Counted from the first letter of the stretch, positions 23,050 to 34,465 are shown. The stretch is 62,000 bases of DNA from Gnetum montanum (GCA_015680685.1 MNCI01016414.1:1-62000); one strand, 5' to 3'. Notes: generated by a model from the sequence alone, not told the origin. Numbers and translations: made by a program.

Positions 23050-23520
23050 ATAATATGGCCTTTGGTCCCCCAAAAACACATGCATTGATCTTATTGAGTA
23101 TATTAATGTACAATAGGCAAGTTATATGGATGATCAAAAAATCACTAGTGGCAGCTATTATTTTCTTAGAAATTACTGCATGAGCTAGATGAGTAAGAAT
23201 AAAAATTCAACATACATCTCCATTGCAAAGTTAGAATACATTTTAGGTGGAAGTTATTTTTCTAATCGTATATGGATGAATCAAATGCTATAGTACTATG
23301 GGCTATACTCAAAGACCTTAATCATTTTCTATGATAAGTAAAGTATCATAACATTACTAAATATCTAGTTCAACACTCACATATAAAACACATCAAAATC
23401 ATGCATCATTTCATCAAGGAATAGGCACAAAAGAAGATGATTTCATTGTAGTATATATCTATACAAGAACAACTTGTAGCCATTATAATAAATCTATTGA
23501 CTACATCATAATTCAACATC
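23050..23520 (+). pseudogene. C1: copia RNase H
   Basis: Degraded copies of the conserved RNase H strings are visible: YMDDQKITSGSYYFLRN (relatives: GSLDDRKSTSGGCFFLG), then SKNKNSTYISIAKLEYILGG (SKKQ-SISLSTAEAEYIAA) and RIWMNQML*YYGL. The order and spacing fit. Stops show it is dead. Confidence 0.65.
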
Positions 23521-25566
23521 ATCAAGCAAGGCTTGGATGTTAGGCCTTGCCCCAACTAATCAGGTACACAAGTATCCTAGTCTACACTATATGGGTTTTA
23601 GGTGTATTCTTAGATAGGTTGTTTATTTTGTAGAATAATCTTGATGTGATTTTAAGTTGATTTATCTTCCATGAAGTCCTTAAACATATCGGCTATTTGT
23701 TACTAACCTTTATGGACTATTTTTACAATCTTGTGTTATATCAAGGTAATCTTATGGTCAATTCCTTTCTTTCTAAACTAGTTGGACCTTTGATTAGTTG
23801 ATTGAATTAAGGATAGATCAACCATTGTTATGCATTGTTTTCAAAAAAAATATTTCTTTTTTATTCTGTAAACCTCACTTGATTAGACAACCTACTAGTA
23901 CTTAAATTTTATTTGAAAAGAGGGCTTTCATATTTTTTCTTTTTTCATTCTTGCATTGCCCTCTAGTCTCCCTCCACTCACTCCATTTTGATTTACCACT
24001 CATCTATCTCCATTACTCTTCACTCAAGTCTTACCATGGCATCTCACTCAAAGAGACGAACTCAATGCATTGTGGAGTTAGGGAGTGAAGAAGAAGAAGT
24101 GCATATTTTTCATCTAATGAAAATACAGAAAAATGATCATGATTCAAGTCCAGGATAGTGGTTGTAGAAAGAGAAGTAGTTTTATCTAGTTTAAAAGACT
24201 CTTTTATGTTGATCATTTTTTGGATTAAGTGATACGAGGATCCTTGTTAAATCTTTCACAAAATGATGTGTTCTCATCTTGTCGATTTGTTCTATTGCAA
24301 CATGAATTTGAAAAATCATAAAAAAATTTACCACTTTATGCTTGGTAATCATCACACTATCAAAATAGAAAAAATCATTCAATTGTTGGATATGCTCACA
24401 TTATGTCTTTACAAGTTACCTAGGAAAATACTAACAAGAAGTAGATGATTAAAAAAATTAAAGAAATACATGGCATTATTAATGTTGAGCTTAGAGCTAG
24501 TGTCGAAGTTCCATTTGACATTGAGAAAAGTAATGAAGAGGTAGAGAAAAAAGTAGATTTTGAAAGCCTGAAGAAGAGAAGTAGGCTAGACTAAGTAGTC
24601 ATATAAAATCCAAGTCAAGGAAGGAGAAGTGATAGGTTTATCCTATGTCTTATATTATCCTTATTTATTTTTTATTGCTTCTCTCTATCCTTGTTAGTTG
24701 TTGTTATCCTACCTTATGAAAAGTCTTAATCTATCACTTTTAGAACATGTTTTAAGCATTTATGATAAATGAAAAACATTTAAAAATTACAAAAATATAT
24801 GTAGTTGACTTTAAATTTCTATTAATATATAACTCTATTATTATCTATATTCTATTATTCCATTATTCTTACTTTTATTTGTTTCTTTTAAAATTCATTT
24901 ATAATGCCACTTTTTCTTAAATAAGTTTTGACTTCCAAGTACATATATTAAGATGTTTACAAGTATTTTATAATTGAACAAGAACCTTACCTCTGAATAT
25001 TTATAGGATATATTATTATCTTATAAGAATATTATTGATCTTGTATAAAATTCTTGATGTATCATACTATCTCTACCATTAGTTTCATACTCTTTATATA
25101 AGGCTATTTGATATTTTATTATGTTCACTACTATTTATAATGGATTTATTTATTTAGTTAGGCTTACTATGTTTGGTTGCATCATTATGATTAATTACTC
25201 TACAATGTTACTTCATCTATAATCACCCCCCTCTACAAGAACCTATTGATGCCAAAATAGATCTCTTGTTTGTCTTCTTGAAAATTTGGAATAACAAAAT
25301 GGAAAGATCATTATTGTTGTTTCTTGAAACATATTTTTTAGTTGGAACATTTTGGACATCCTTGTATAAGTGATTTTGATATCAAATTAGTGCTATATGT
25401 ATGTTATTTTTTATGCTCAATGGTCAACTTGATTGATGATTAGTTAGTCTTTTTACATCTCATTTTCAGAATTCATAACCTCAAGTGGATCTTGACTTGA
25501 GTAGTACTCATGTATATGTGTTTATCTTTAGTTTAGGAGAGTTTAGATTGGGGTTTTATCATGTCC
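23521..25566 (+). other. C1: region between pol and 3' LTR with extra ORF remnant
   Basis: Two kilobases lie between RNase H and the polypurine tract, long for a copia element but usual for SIRE-type elements that carry a third ORF. At 24036 an ATG opens MASHSKRRTQCIVELGSEEEE, a basic then acidic start. Further + strand pieces up to about 24600 (IIKEIHGIINVELRASVEVP) may continue it after frameshifts. No envelope or mobile-domain signature can be confirmed. The opposite-strand ORFs at 24031-24382 look like shadows. Confidence 0.4.
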
Positions 25567-25580
25567 AAATAGGAGGAGAT
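25567..25580 (+). promoter_or_regulatory. C1: polypurine tract
   Basis: AAATAGGAGGAGAT precedes TAGTTAGATTGGGATTTTAG, which resembles the plant copia junction of purine tract plus TGTTAG LTR start. It is interrupted by T residues, so degraded. Confidence 0.5.
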
Positions 25581-25741
25581 TAGTTAGATTGGGATTTTAG
25601 ATACTCATCATGATCTATCATTGTATAAAGATATATTAAGCTTTGTTCCATTGATTGTAATATGTTGCATGAAAATAGACTAAGATTGTTGATACCCTAT
25701 TCATCCCTCATAACCTATAGTGTGTTTTTTTTAAATCTACA
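25581..25741 (+). repeat. C1: 3' LTR (short)
   Basis: It begins at the polypurine tract and ends near CTACA at 25741. About 75 bp (TATTAAGCTT...GACTAAGATT) align well with the 5' LTR, with a weaker CT-rich match afterwards. The length is about 160 bp, unusually short. Confidence 0.5.
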
Positions 25742-26834
25742 ATATGATGTTGCATGCAAAGTGTGTTACCTCACTAGGTGTAGTAGCAGACCATTATAGC
25801 AATATTACACTAGGTGAGGCAACACACCTGGTGATGGATCATCACTTACTCAAACAAGCCCAAGCTATAGGTTTAAGTGCATATCAATAACATAGTACAT
25901 CTAGGCTTATAAAACAAACATATAAAAATTTCCTTTGGATGTCTCATTATTTTTCCATGAATAAATTAAGCTATTTCCTTAGCTTACAATAATAAAAATT
26001 GAAATAGACATTCCTTAACTTATGGTTGATGTAGTGGAGTTATAACAAGGTATGAAACAATGCATAATAATAACTTACCATCTCAAGAAGAAGAACTATG
26101 AGGTTTTGGTTATGGTAAAATAACTTTTGGCATGTCTAATGTATACTAATAGTACAATGAATATCTCTAGACTTGCTCTTCTAAGCTCTGTATTTTTGTT
26201 TAAAGAATCCTACTTTGGTTTTGCATTAATTCTTGTTGTTGTATCCACTCCAACTTTTTGTATGGGTCAAAATGATAGGTATACTTTAATATCTTGAGCA
26301 ATAGAAGTTCAACTAAAAATTTCAAGTTTTGAAGCTTTGTGCCATTGCCAATGTTATTACTAACCATAATTTTTAGAATGTTCCATCTTGATACCCCATA
26401 TTATTTATAACGTTACTTTTGGTTACTTATCTTTAGGCTTTAGTTTCGATGTGTAATGTCATCCTTCACGTTGATTTTAACTTGTAATTCAACATAAATT
26501 TTACTACATGCCATTTCTTAACATCTCTAGTTTTGATGTTGTTCTTAACATCTGATGTTATTTCATCTTTTCATATCCAAAATCACTCTTCTATGTTAAC
26601 GACATTTCAATGTTACCTTCAAGTTCATACATTACTTTTCATATCCAAAAGCTTCTAGCAGTTTCTATAGCTTCCAATACATCATTTCTTCATGATTTAC
26701 AAGGAATTTCTAGCTTATAAATAGGAGCATGACCCAATCAAGATGGATTTGGAAATTTTCCTTTGAAGAATTTCAATAACACTGGTCTAAGCAATAATAA
26801 CTTTTCCAAGCATCAAAGCCTCTAAGAACTATTT
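25742..26834. other. Unassigned AT-rich flank of E1
   Basis: No coding domain is seen. An imperfect inverted repeat, GTGTTACCTCACTAGGTG and CACTAGGTGAGGCAACAC, lies at about 25767-25830. Before E1 inserted, this DNA was contiguous with 53417 onward, so it may hold the 5' end of N2. Confidence 0.4.
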
Positions 26835-26839
26835 ATCCA
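26835..26839. repeat. E1 target-site duplication, left
   Basis: ATCCA directly precedes the E1 LTR and is repeated exactly at 53412-53416. Confidence 0.85.
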
Positions 26840-27351
26840 TGTGACATCCCACTCCCGAACATCATAAAAATATGAACACTTAATTTATTACATTTACCAT
26901 TTTCATGGACAATATACTAGAAATATTATAAATAATTCAATGATGAATTAATTGGAAAATAAATAATTGGTACTGAATAATTAAGCAAGAAAAACGGAAA
27001 AAATTATATTAATGAAAGAGAGTACTATAACACCATTTTGGGTTATCTTCCTATGCCACTTAAGACTTAGAGGCAATCTGGCACTGCCACCATGGTTAGG
27101 TTGTCCCTACCAAAGGGGTGATCAGTCTCTTTTTTTCCTACTTCACTTGGCTCCTATTGCTTACCTCTCCAAGCTCTGCAACTCTATGCCTGGCACAACC
27201 TCTAACCCCAACCTTAAATGGCATAGGTCAAACCCTTCCCCAAGGGATACATGAATAGTCATAACTCCTCATAACGAGGTGCCCCTTCATTAGAAGGTTA
27301 ATTACATTGTTTACAGTTATTTCCAACCTTAACAAGGGACAATATGTTACA
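26840..27351 (-). repeat. E1: 3' LTR
   Basis: 512 bp, TGTGACATCC...ATATGTTACA in + orientation, flanked outside by ATCCA and inside by the polypurine tract. Aligns along its length with 52902-53411. Its small + strand ORF (27012-27254) is also seen in the other LTR and is not a gene. Confidence 0.9.
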
Positions 27352-27356
27352 ATCTA

Positions 27357-27366
27357 CCCCCCTTAA
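27357..27366 (-). promoter_or_regulatory. E1: polypurine tract
   Basis: On the minus strand TTAAGGGGGG lies five bases before the 3' LTR, the expected site and composition for priming plus-strand DNA. Confidence 0.75.
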
Positions 27367-27547
27367 GGATCTAGCTTGTCCTCAAGTGCTTCCTCGATGT
27401 CTAGCTACTCAGCTACTGCTTCATCATTATGCTCCTTAGCTTCTGTTCCCTTATTTTCCTCATTATCATCTATACAAATAAAAGATCAAAAATTATAAAC
27501 ATAATTTATTACATCCATAATAAATTCAACCTATCATTCAATATCAT

Positions 27548-27935
27548 GATGATCAAAAAGTTGGAGGTAAGTATTTAAAATAAACTCCCTGTTTTCCCAA
27601 GTCTATTGATCACAATTTGACCATTTAACAAGTACTTCATTGATAGTTTTATTTCATAATTTCTTGGTTCATTGGTCCCTAATAGCAATGGGTTTAACTT
27701 CAAAGTTCGCAAAGTATTCCAATCCAATACATATGGTATATTATTTTCATAAAATTTCTTTAGCAAGCTCACATGAAAAACTAGATGAATTTTTAAGGTT
27801 TCTGGAAGATTCAACTGATATGCTACTTCACCAATTCTTTCAGAAATTTCAAAAGGTCCACAAAATATAGGTGCTAATTTAGTATATTTTCCCAGTTTAA
27901 GAGAACTTTTGGCAGGTTTTACTCTCAATAATACT
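27548..27935 (-). pseudogene. E1: integrase C-terminus and chromodomain
   Basis: The open stretch begins within [20 protein letters not shown] and contains [19 protein letters not shown], the GPF/Y module, and then [13 protein letters not shown], typical of chromoviruses. In another frame the end reads [10 protein letters not shown], then TWENREFIL, matching the VLVKW...TWE core of retrotransposon chromodomains, which guide integration to chromatin. A frameshift separates the two modules, and in-frame stops interrupt the chromodomain. Confidence 0.8.
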
Positions 27936-28960
27936 TGATCTCCTACTTAGAATTTTTTTTAAGTTGATGTTGACCTGCATATCCTTTATATTTATCTTGG
28001 GTAGCTTGTAAATTTTGTTTAACCCTTGTGACAACGTTTTTCATTATTTTTATTTCTTCTTCCATCCATTATGCTCTTAAAGTTGGATTTTCCTAGGTTA
28101 ATGATGTATGATGATTACAACCATATACCACTTCGAATGGTGTTCAATGTATGGAACCTTGATAATTGTTATTATAGGAAAATTCTACTAGATGCAAATA
28201 ATTCTCCCACATTTTTTTTCTACTCTTGACATAGCTTTGTAGGATATCTTCTAATATTCTATTCACATGTTTAGTTTTTCTATTAGTCTCAGGGTGATAA
28301 GTTGTGCTAAATTTCAATTGGGTTCCAAGCTCTCTAAAGAAATTTTTCCAGAATTCGGATATGAACGTAGGACCTCTATCCAAAGTAATAGATTTTGGAC
28401 AACCATGTAATCAAAATATTTCTCGTATAAATTTTTGGACAATTTCTTATGCTATGTTTGTAGATTTCAAAGCTATAAAATGTTCCATCTTTGATAGATG
28501 ATGAACTACTACAAAAATTGAGTCATTTCCTTTTTTGGTTACTAGCAATCCCATAATGAAATCCATAGTGACATCTTCCCATTTCCAGGTTGGAACTTCC
28601 AGAGGTTGTAATAATCCACTAGGTTTCCTTTATTCATCTTTTATTCTTTGACATGTTGGATAATTTTTAATGTATGCATACACATCATTCTTCATCCCAA
28701 ACCAAAAATAAGATTTGAGAATTATCATATAGGTCTTAATAAAACCTGGGTGTCCTATGTATGATACTTCATGTGCTTCACACAAAAACCTTAGTCTCCA
28801 ATTTCCTTTTGGTATGCATACTCTTTGTCCTTTCATCAATAAACCATTAGAAGTAAGTTGATATTGAGCCTCATAGGAAATATTAGTTAAAATATTTTTA
28901 AAGTAAGGATCTTCTTCCATAGGAGTTGTTACCACACCTAACATTAAATTCCACATTTGA
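27936..28960 (-). pseudogene. E1: integrase zinc and catalytic domains
   Basis: The zinc-binding domain is visible as EAHEVSYIGHPGF and YIKNYPTCQRIK, in which the first Cys of the CxxC pair is Tyr. The catalytic core follows: VTMDFIMGL keeps the first Asp and ITLDRGPTF the second. The expected Glu in the GQTERVNQ-like segment is Lys (TNRKTKHVNR, codon at 28270-28272). RILEDILQSYV and the following helix agree with chromovirus integrases. Stops occur elsewhere. It lies between RNase H and the chromodomain. Confidence 0.85.
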
Positions 28961-30210
28961 CTAAGGGCATCAGATACCACATTTTTCTTACCGAGAATAT
29001 GTTTGATTTCAAAATCATATTTTGCCAATAGTTCTATCCATCACCTTTGATGAGTATTCAAAATAGGTTGTCTTTGTAAATATTCTATACTTTTATGATC
29101 TATTTTTAATACAAACCTTTTTCCGCAAAGATAATGTCTTCAAACTTTCAAAGCATGAACAATTTCTAGTAATTCTAAATCATGGGTTGAGTAATTTACT
29201 TCAGCTCCTCATAACTTACAAGATTCATAACATACCACTTTATCTTCTTATGAAAGAACTACACCAATTCCCATTCCACAAGCATCTATGGATACTTCAA
29301 ATGGTAGATATTCATCCAAAATTCTTAAAATAGGTGTTTTTGTAAGCAGCATATTTAATCTAAGAAAAACTTCCTTGCAGTTTTTATCAAGTTTGAACAC
29401 ACATTTTTCCTGCAAAAGGTTAGTTAATGGAGCTACCAAGGCAGAATAATCTTTAATGAAACATCAATAAAAACTGGCTAACCCTAAGAAACTATGAACT
29501 ACTATAACATCTTTTTATTTAGGCCAATCCCAAATTGCACTAAATTTTGTTGGATCTACTTACAATTCTTTTTTGGAAACTATATGTCCTAGGTATGAAA
29601 CTTCTTCCTTAAAGAGTTCACATTTACTTAATTTAGCTTTTAATTGATTTTCTTTAAGAATTTCCATTGTAGTTTTCAAATGTTTGATATGTGCTTCTCT
29701 TGATTTAGAATAAACAAGTATATCATCCATAAATACTATAACAAACTAATCAAGATATTCATGAAAAATATTATTCATTAATGCCCTAAATGTTGTAGGT
29801 GCATTAGTTAATCCAAACAACATCACAAAAAATTCATATAATCCATATCTAGTTCTAAAAGTAGTTTTCTCAATATCTTTCTTATTAATCCATATTTGGT
29901 GATAACCTGATTTTAAATCAATCTTTGAGAGATAACATGCACCCATAAGTTGATTAAATAAATCATCAATTCTAAGTAAAGGATAAGTATTTTTCATTGT
30001 CACTTTATTCAATGCTCTATAATTGATACATAATCTTAGTATACCATCTTTCTTTTTAACGAATAAAACCAGTGCACTCTAAGGTGATACGCTAGGTCTA
30101 ATTTTTCCTTCTTCCAATAATTGATCTATTTGTACTTTTAATTCTCTTAATTCTGAAGTAGAAAATATATAAGGAGCTTTTGAGATAGGTTCTGTACTAA
30201 AAAAATATCA
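28961..30210 (-). pseudogene. E1: reverse transcriptase and RNase H
   Basis: The RT copies element RNA into DNA. Visible in order: [56 protein letters not shown] and the catalytic FMDDILVYSK with both Asp kept, then YLGHIVS. RNase H follows with FEVSIDACGMGIGVVL, NYSTHDLELLEIVHAL and LKIDHKSIEYL, ending at VVSDALSQ before the integrase. In-frame stops break the reading frame several times (for example just before FVIVFMDD). Confidence 0.9.
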
Positions 30211-30418
30211 ATGGCATGTTCAATAGTTCTTTTTGGAGGTAGTTCTCTAGTTTCACCAAATACTGAATCTTTATATTCCTTAAGTTTATTTCGGATCTTA
30301 ACACTTGAATATTTCTAAGGTTCGATTACTTTAACAACTAACATTATAGGACCTTTCTTGACTAATCTTTTAGCTTGCTTATGAATTTTCTTTCTTTCTT
30401 GCTTGCTTATGAATTATA

Positions 30419-30815
30419 TCACCTTTCTTGACTAATAGTTATCATATGAATTTTCTTTGTTGTTCCTATCCCCCTTAGAACCCTGACTCTGTCAATGATT
30501 GGGACTTTTAAAATACGAGTTCCAAAGTGGGCAGTAACATCAAATTTTTTTAGGAAATACATTCCTAAAATTGCATCAACATCACCTAGTTCAAATTTAA
30601 AAAATTCATCAACAAAAGGCATGTTTTGCAAGGTAAAGTTAATTTCTCCATGCCTAGTATGTTTGATCATAGTTGTTCCATCTGCCAGTTTTATCTTAAT
30701 AATTTTCTTGGAAGGTAGAATTAATTTCAATAAATTAGTTAACTTTGGAGAAATAAAGTTATCACTAGCATCACTATCAATCAAAAATTTAATTTATTTA
30801 CCTTCAATTAAACCT
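30419..30815 (-). pseudogene. E1: aspartic protease
   Basis: The sequence KFLIDSDASDNFISPKL holds the retroviral-type active site, but the usual Asp-Ser-Gly is Asp-Ser-Asp. Then FELGDVDAILGMYFLKKFD matches the (D)-ILGM-WL segment near the end of Ty3 proteases. The 121-residue stretch is one of the best-preserved frames of E1. It would cut the polyprotein but the Gly loss argues against activity. Confidence 0.8.
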
Positions 30816-30899
30816 TCAAAAATTGGTAAATAAAATTGAAATTTACACAAACCTAATTTAGTTGATGCAGATATCTTCTTGATGGCTATGGTAGTGGGT

Positions 30900-32105
30900 A
30901 GAATTATTCCTTTATTCTTGTTTGGGTTTGGCTTTTAATTTCTGATTTGATTGGTCCTTTGTATTTTTGCTTGAAATTTTGAGCAATCTTGTTTAAAATG
31001 ATCTTCACCACAAAAGAAACATCCAAATCCTGATCAAACATTTTTTGTTGGTGTTTCCTCTACCATTGCTTGTTGAAGGATCACTCGTATTTGATTCGAT
31101 TCCTCATAATCCTTAGCAATTCTATATGCTTCATCAACAATTTGAGGATTATGGACTTATGTTTGTGGACATAATTGAGCATGTAGTTTTCCAATGAATT
31201 TTGAAGCTAATTCTCCCTCATCCTAGTGACTTACATACTGAGAAAGATCACAAAATTCCTTGTAGTAATCATCTATGGATCATCTTTCCAACCTTAAGGA
31301 ATCAAATCTCATTTTATGCTATTTAAGAAAAGAATTGGGAACAAACTTCTATTCAAAATCTCAACAGAAATTAAGTTAAGTTGTAATTAAACCTTGAGAT
31401 CTTAGTTCATTCCACCATGTTGCTACAAGTCCTCTTAAATACACGGAGATAACTTTTAGATGTTCATGGCTTGACAAATTTAACATATCGAAGTAATTTT
31501 TCATTGTATCAAGCCAATCCTTTGCCTTAGCGCTAGATCCATGGGCTCCATCATAATGATCTAATTTTACTTAGCATGAACTTATGTCAATGATTCTCTA
31601 GGTGGATTAATTCAGTTCCCATATCCTTCATCTTTAGTTTCAGTTCTATGATCTATGAGATGGATTTCAATATCCTATTCACTAATAGGTGAGGGTTGTA
31701 TTTGTTGTGGATTTCTAGTAGGAGGTTGATCTTGATGTTGTTCTCTAGGTAGACTGTGGGTAGGATTGGAAGGTTGAATAAGATGGTTGGTTAATTGCTT
31801 AATGGAGGCTGCAAAGGAATCCATCTTTCCTTGTACTTCTAACCATTTATCCTCTATATTTTGTGATAATTTCTTAATTTCCTTAAACATATTATACATA
31901 TCTATTTCGAACCCTTGGTTTGAGTGTCAAAGTTCTTCTTGAACATCCTTGATCTCATTAATTCAATTTTCAATGACTTTCATTCAATCATTGAGTCAGG
32001 CTTTCATTTCTTTCCAATATATTGTTTAGGTTATGGACATCGCTAAGTTGAAGAAATTAGGTATGTTGATAATATTTAGCCTCTATGGCCCTTTTTATGG
32101 GATTT
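30900..32105 (-). pseudogene. E1: gag
   Basis: On the minus strand the gag core reads KDWLDTMKNYFDMLNLSSHE, VISVYLRGLVATWWNEL and DDYYKEFCDLSQYV, in the usual order for chromovirus gag. A zinc knuckle, CFFCGEDHFKQDC, follows at the C-terminal end. The N-terminal part (31899-31675) is a coiled Lys/Glu segment and then a Pro/Gln-rich linker. A possible start is the ATG in MISNPIKRAIEAKYY near 32105. Several stops and shifts are present. Confidence 0.8.
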
Positions 32106-32363
32106 GAAATCATTTAGTCAATTGTGGAAGAAGTTGAAACTGTTATAAATTTCTCACCAAGTACCAAATCCTAATTGCTTTTGGGACCTAAATCAATGAA
32201 TTAAAAGTTAATTTTCTATAATTCAAAAGCTAAATCTAACCATTGCATTGAGTCCAGAAGGTTTAAATATGTTAGAATTAGTTTTTTTTTTTTGTTGAAA
32301 ACAGACTCTGGATTCAAAAGTTATAGCCATTTTAAGTTTTCTCAATTTTCATGTTTTTTGACA

Positions 32364-32416
32364 CTTCCCAAGAGGTTACCCATCCTGGTTGTACTCCAAG
32401 ATGCGCATGCTTAATG
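32364..32416 (-). ncRNA. 5S rRNA-like fragment
   Basis: Read on the minus strand this stretch contains GGATGGGTAACCTCTTGGGA, which differs from the plant 5S rRNA box C region (GGATGGGTGACCTCCTGGGA) at two positions. It is preceded by AGTACAACC-AGG, like the intermediate element, and CATTAAGCATGCGCATCTTGG, like box A with extra bases. The 5' part of 5S rRNA is not seen. 5S-derived sequence is found in Cassandra LTRs and 5S-type SINEs as well as in 5S pseudogenes, so the source is open. It is a relic and not a functional 5S gene. Confidence 0.65.
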
Positions 32417-32635
32417 ACAAAATTTCTATTTCTTTTACTACCATAACATAAATCTGAATTTTTTTGTAAATAATTGAGTTCATATTCTATTTAAACTAAC
32501 ACTGATGGGCACAAAATTTTATTTTGAAACATTTTCATTAGATGACGAGAATTTCAAAATTCCCATCAATTGTCAGAAAAAATTTGATTTTTTTTTGTCA
32601 ATTGATAGACAACCCATTCTAGGGTCGACACAATG

Positions 32636-32840
32636 GCTAGAAGAAAATGATGGGTGGTACAGAAGGTAGTGATGGACAACATGGGAGGTAGTGATGGATG
32701 GCATGGGAGGTGGTGATGGATGGCATGGGAGGTGGTGATGGGCGATGTGAGAGATGATGGTCGATAGTGCAGGAGGCTGTGAAGGATGGTGCAAGAGGAA
32801 GTGATGGGTAGTGGAGAAAAGGTGATGATGGTATTTGTGG
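32636..32840. repeat. GGTGGTGATGGATGGCATGGGA low-complexity repeats
   Basis: A unit of about 20-22 bp, roughly GGTGGTGATGGATGGCAT plus GGGA, recurs with changes through this block and is clearest at 32680-32745. It produces artificial His/Pro/Ser-rich frames on the minus strand. Confidence 0.7.
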
Positions 32841-32971
32841 TTGTAGGTGAGGAATGGTTGCAGGTGATGGCATTGCTATATGATGCAAGGTAGCAGGGTC
32901 ACGTAGTGCAATTCAATAGGCTATGCAACAGTAGCAATAACGAAATAGATAGTAGCAGCTAGGGATAGCAA

Positions 32972-33045
32972 TGGCACAAGTGATGTGGTAGGGGACAATG
33001 GTGGCACAAGCGATGTGGTGGGGGATAGTGGTGGCACAAGTGGCA
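32972..33045. repeat. 30-bp tandem repeat
   Basis: TGGCACAAG recurs at 32972, 33002 and 33032, each followed by a similar GATGTGGT-GGGGA stretch or its remnant, giving a 30-bp period and between two and three copies. Confidence 0.8.
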
Positions 33046-33287
33046 TAGCACAATGTGTAGGAAACAATGGAAGCAACACAAAAATTACAATGGCACGGCA
33101 TGATTTCTTTTGCCCCTATCTGGGGCTAGCCCTAAGGGCCAGACCTACAACTACGACCCTTCCACAGTTGGCTGTGGCTAGCCATGGCTTGGCCATAGCC
33201 TTGTTGTGACTTGCCGCAACTGGTCATAGCCTTGCTATGGCTATGTCACCCTAGCTATGTTTGGTTGCAAGCCCTAAATTATTTTTA

Positions 33288-33305
33288 ATATATATATATA
33301 TATAT
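33288..33305. repeat. TA dinucleotide repeat
   Basis: About nine TA units inside an AT-rich stretch. Confidence 0.85.
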
Positions 33306-33684
33306 TATTTTTAATAATTTGGAGGTCAGGTTTGAACCCAAAATCCCTTTTTTGAAATATTTTTTTAATTTTTTTAAAAAAAACATTTTTATATTATTTT
33401 TATTTTTTATTTTTTATTTTTAAACTACACGTAAATGGAGAATGATTGTATCTTTCAAACCATAAGTCAGATTTTGATAAAATTGGTACTGTTGGAATCT
33501 TCTTAGAGAGTATTTCACATTAAACTATAGATAACTCTACTTTAATAAACCTAAAAATCATAAAATCCAAAAAAGTAAACATTAGCTTTTTTTTAAAAAA
33601 GTAGATGTTAGCTTTTTATTTTTTAAAAAAGTATATGCTAACTTTTATTAAATCTTTTACTATCTTAAGTTATACTTTCTCTTT

Positions 33685-33689
33685 GATTT
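33685..33689. repeat. A1 target-site duplication, left
   Basis: GATTT directly before the A1 LTR, repeated at 40437-40441 directly after the other LTR. Confidence 0.75.
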
Positions 33690-34446
33690 TCATGCGATGC
33701 AATATCACATATGCGATATCCCATCGTTCCCTGCAATATCACGTACACGATATCGCAACCTGTTGTCTTGTCTATAAATAAGAGGTAGCCTTCCCTTGTT
33801 TTCCCATATAGATCTTGACCCTTAGCTAAACTTTGGCAGTAGTAGTCTCAAAGTGAACAGATCTTTATTCAAGAAAATTGTACCTAAGCACATATTTGTG
33901 TAAATAAAGACGAAATTTCTAATAAACCTTGCAGTGCATGGACTAAGCTAATTAGGATTTAATTAATGTTAAATGGTTAAATTATTTCTTAGATAATTAA
34001 TCAATCTCTCTCAACCCTCAACTTCTAGTTAAGTGCATTCAGTACGACCGCTTCGAGCACGTGTGCTACACTTGGTAATCTAGTAATGAATAGCATTTGG
34101 TAATCCCAATAGTATTGCACTGGTTCAGGGTGTGTACGGTAAGTGGGAATGGATACTGATGCTAGGATGATTAAAGCTTAGTTAGTGAAACTTAGTTACT
34201 TAGTCCCTTCACCCTCTCCTCTCTTAGCATAGGCGATAAAAAGATAAAAGACATAAAAATCACATGCCTTAAGCTTACTTAATCATACAACCATGAAAAA
34301 TACAAGTAAGCTTGGGAAGACAATGATTAATTAACCTTAAGTGTTCCATAAGGCATGTAGGCACTTAGTCCTTGGAGTTCGACCGGATCGCGCGTGTAAC
34401 GCTCGTATTCATATGGTTGAGTGTAGGGGTACCTTGCCACTCATCA
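33690..34446 (+). repeat. A1: 5' LTR
   Basis: 757 bp. It starts TCATGCGATGC, where B1 has TGATGAATCGC (so TG has become TC), and ends ACTCATCA directly before the PBS. The promoter part is short, with TATAAATA at 33773-33780 and GATATC at 33715 and 33749 upstream. Confidence 0.85.
33773..33780 (+). promoter_or_regulatory. A1 LTR TATA box
   Basis: TATAAATA followed by AGAGGT, the same as in both B1 LTRs, about 85 bp from the LTR start. Confidence 0.7.
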
Positions 34447-34447
34447 T

Positions 34448-34465
34448 TGGCACCGTTGCCAGGGA
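34448..34465 (+). promoter_or_regulatory. A1: primer binding site
   Basis: TGGCACCGTTGCCAGGGA lies one base after the LTR. It differs at two positions from TGGCGCCGTTGCCGGGGA, the primer site typical of Athila elements and assigned to tRNA-Asp. Confidence 0.8.

Larger units (their letters stand above)
18630..25741 (+). mobile_element. C1: decayed SIRE-like Ty1/copia element
   Basis: The order is LTR, PBS, gag, protease, integrase, reverse transcriptase, RNase H, an extra 3' ORF region, polypurine tract and LTR. Integrase before RT is the defining copia order. The gag and RT phrases resemble the plant SIRE/Maximus group (family knowledge). Every coding part has many stops and shifts, so the copy is old. 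LTR similarity is clear over only about 80 bp (18670-18747 against 25615-25687). The outer limits are approximate and no target duplication was identified. Confidence 0.75.
32106..33684. other. E1: unassigned leader-side DNA upstream of gag
   Basis: No protein domain is recognised. It contains a 5S rRNA-like fragment (32364-32416), a low-complexity GGTGGTGATGG repeat block, a 30-bp tandem repeat and a short TA repeat. The open frames at 32573-33209 are low-complexity artefacts. The A1 insertion site is at its right edge. Confidence 0.4.

Noticed and set aside
24031-24448. Overlapping ORFs on both strands
   Set aside because: Shadows over the possible C1 third ORF. None shows a domain, and codon use is just AT-rich.
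25767-25830. Inverted repeat as a MITE
   Set aside because: Arms match only about 16 of 20 with no target duplication or second copy seen.
32573-33209. His/Pro/Ser- and Gly-rich ORFs on both strands
   Set aside because: They arise from the GGTGGTGATGG and 30-bp repeats, with no protein signature.
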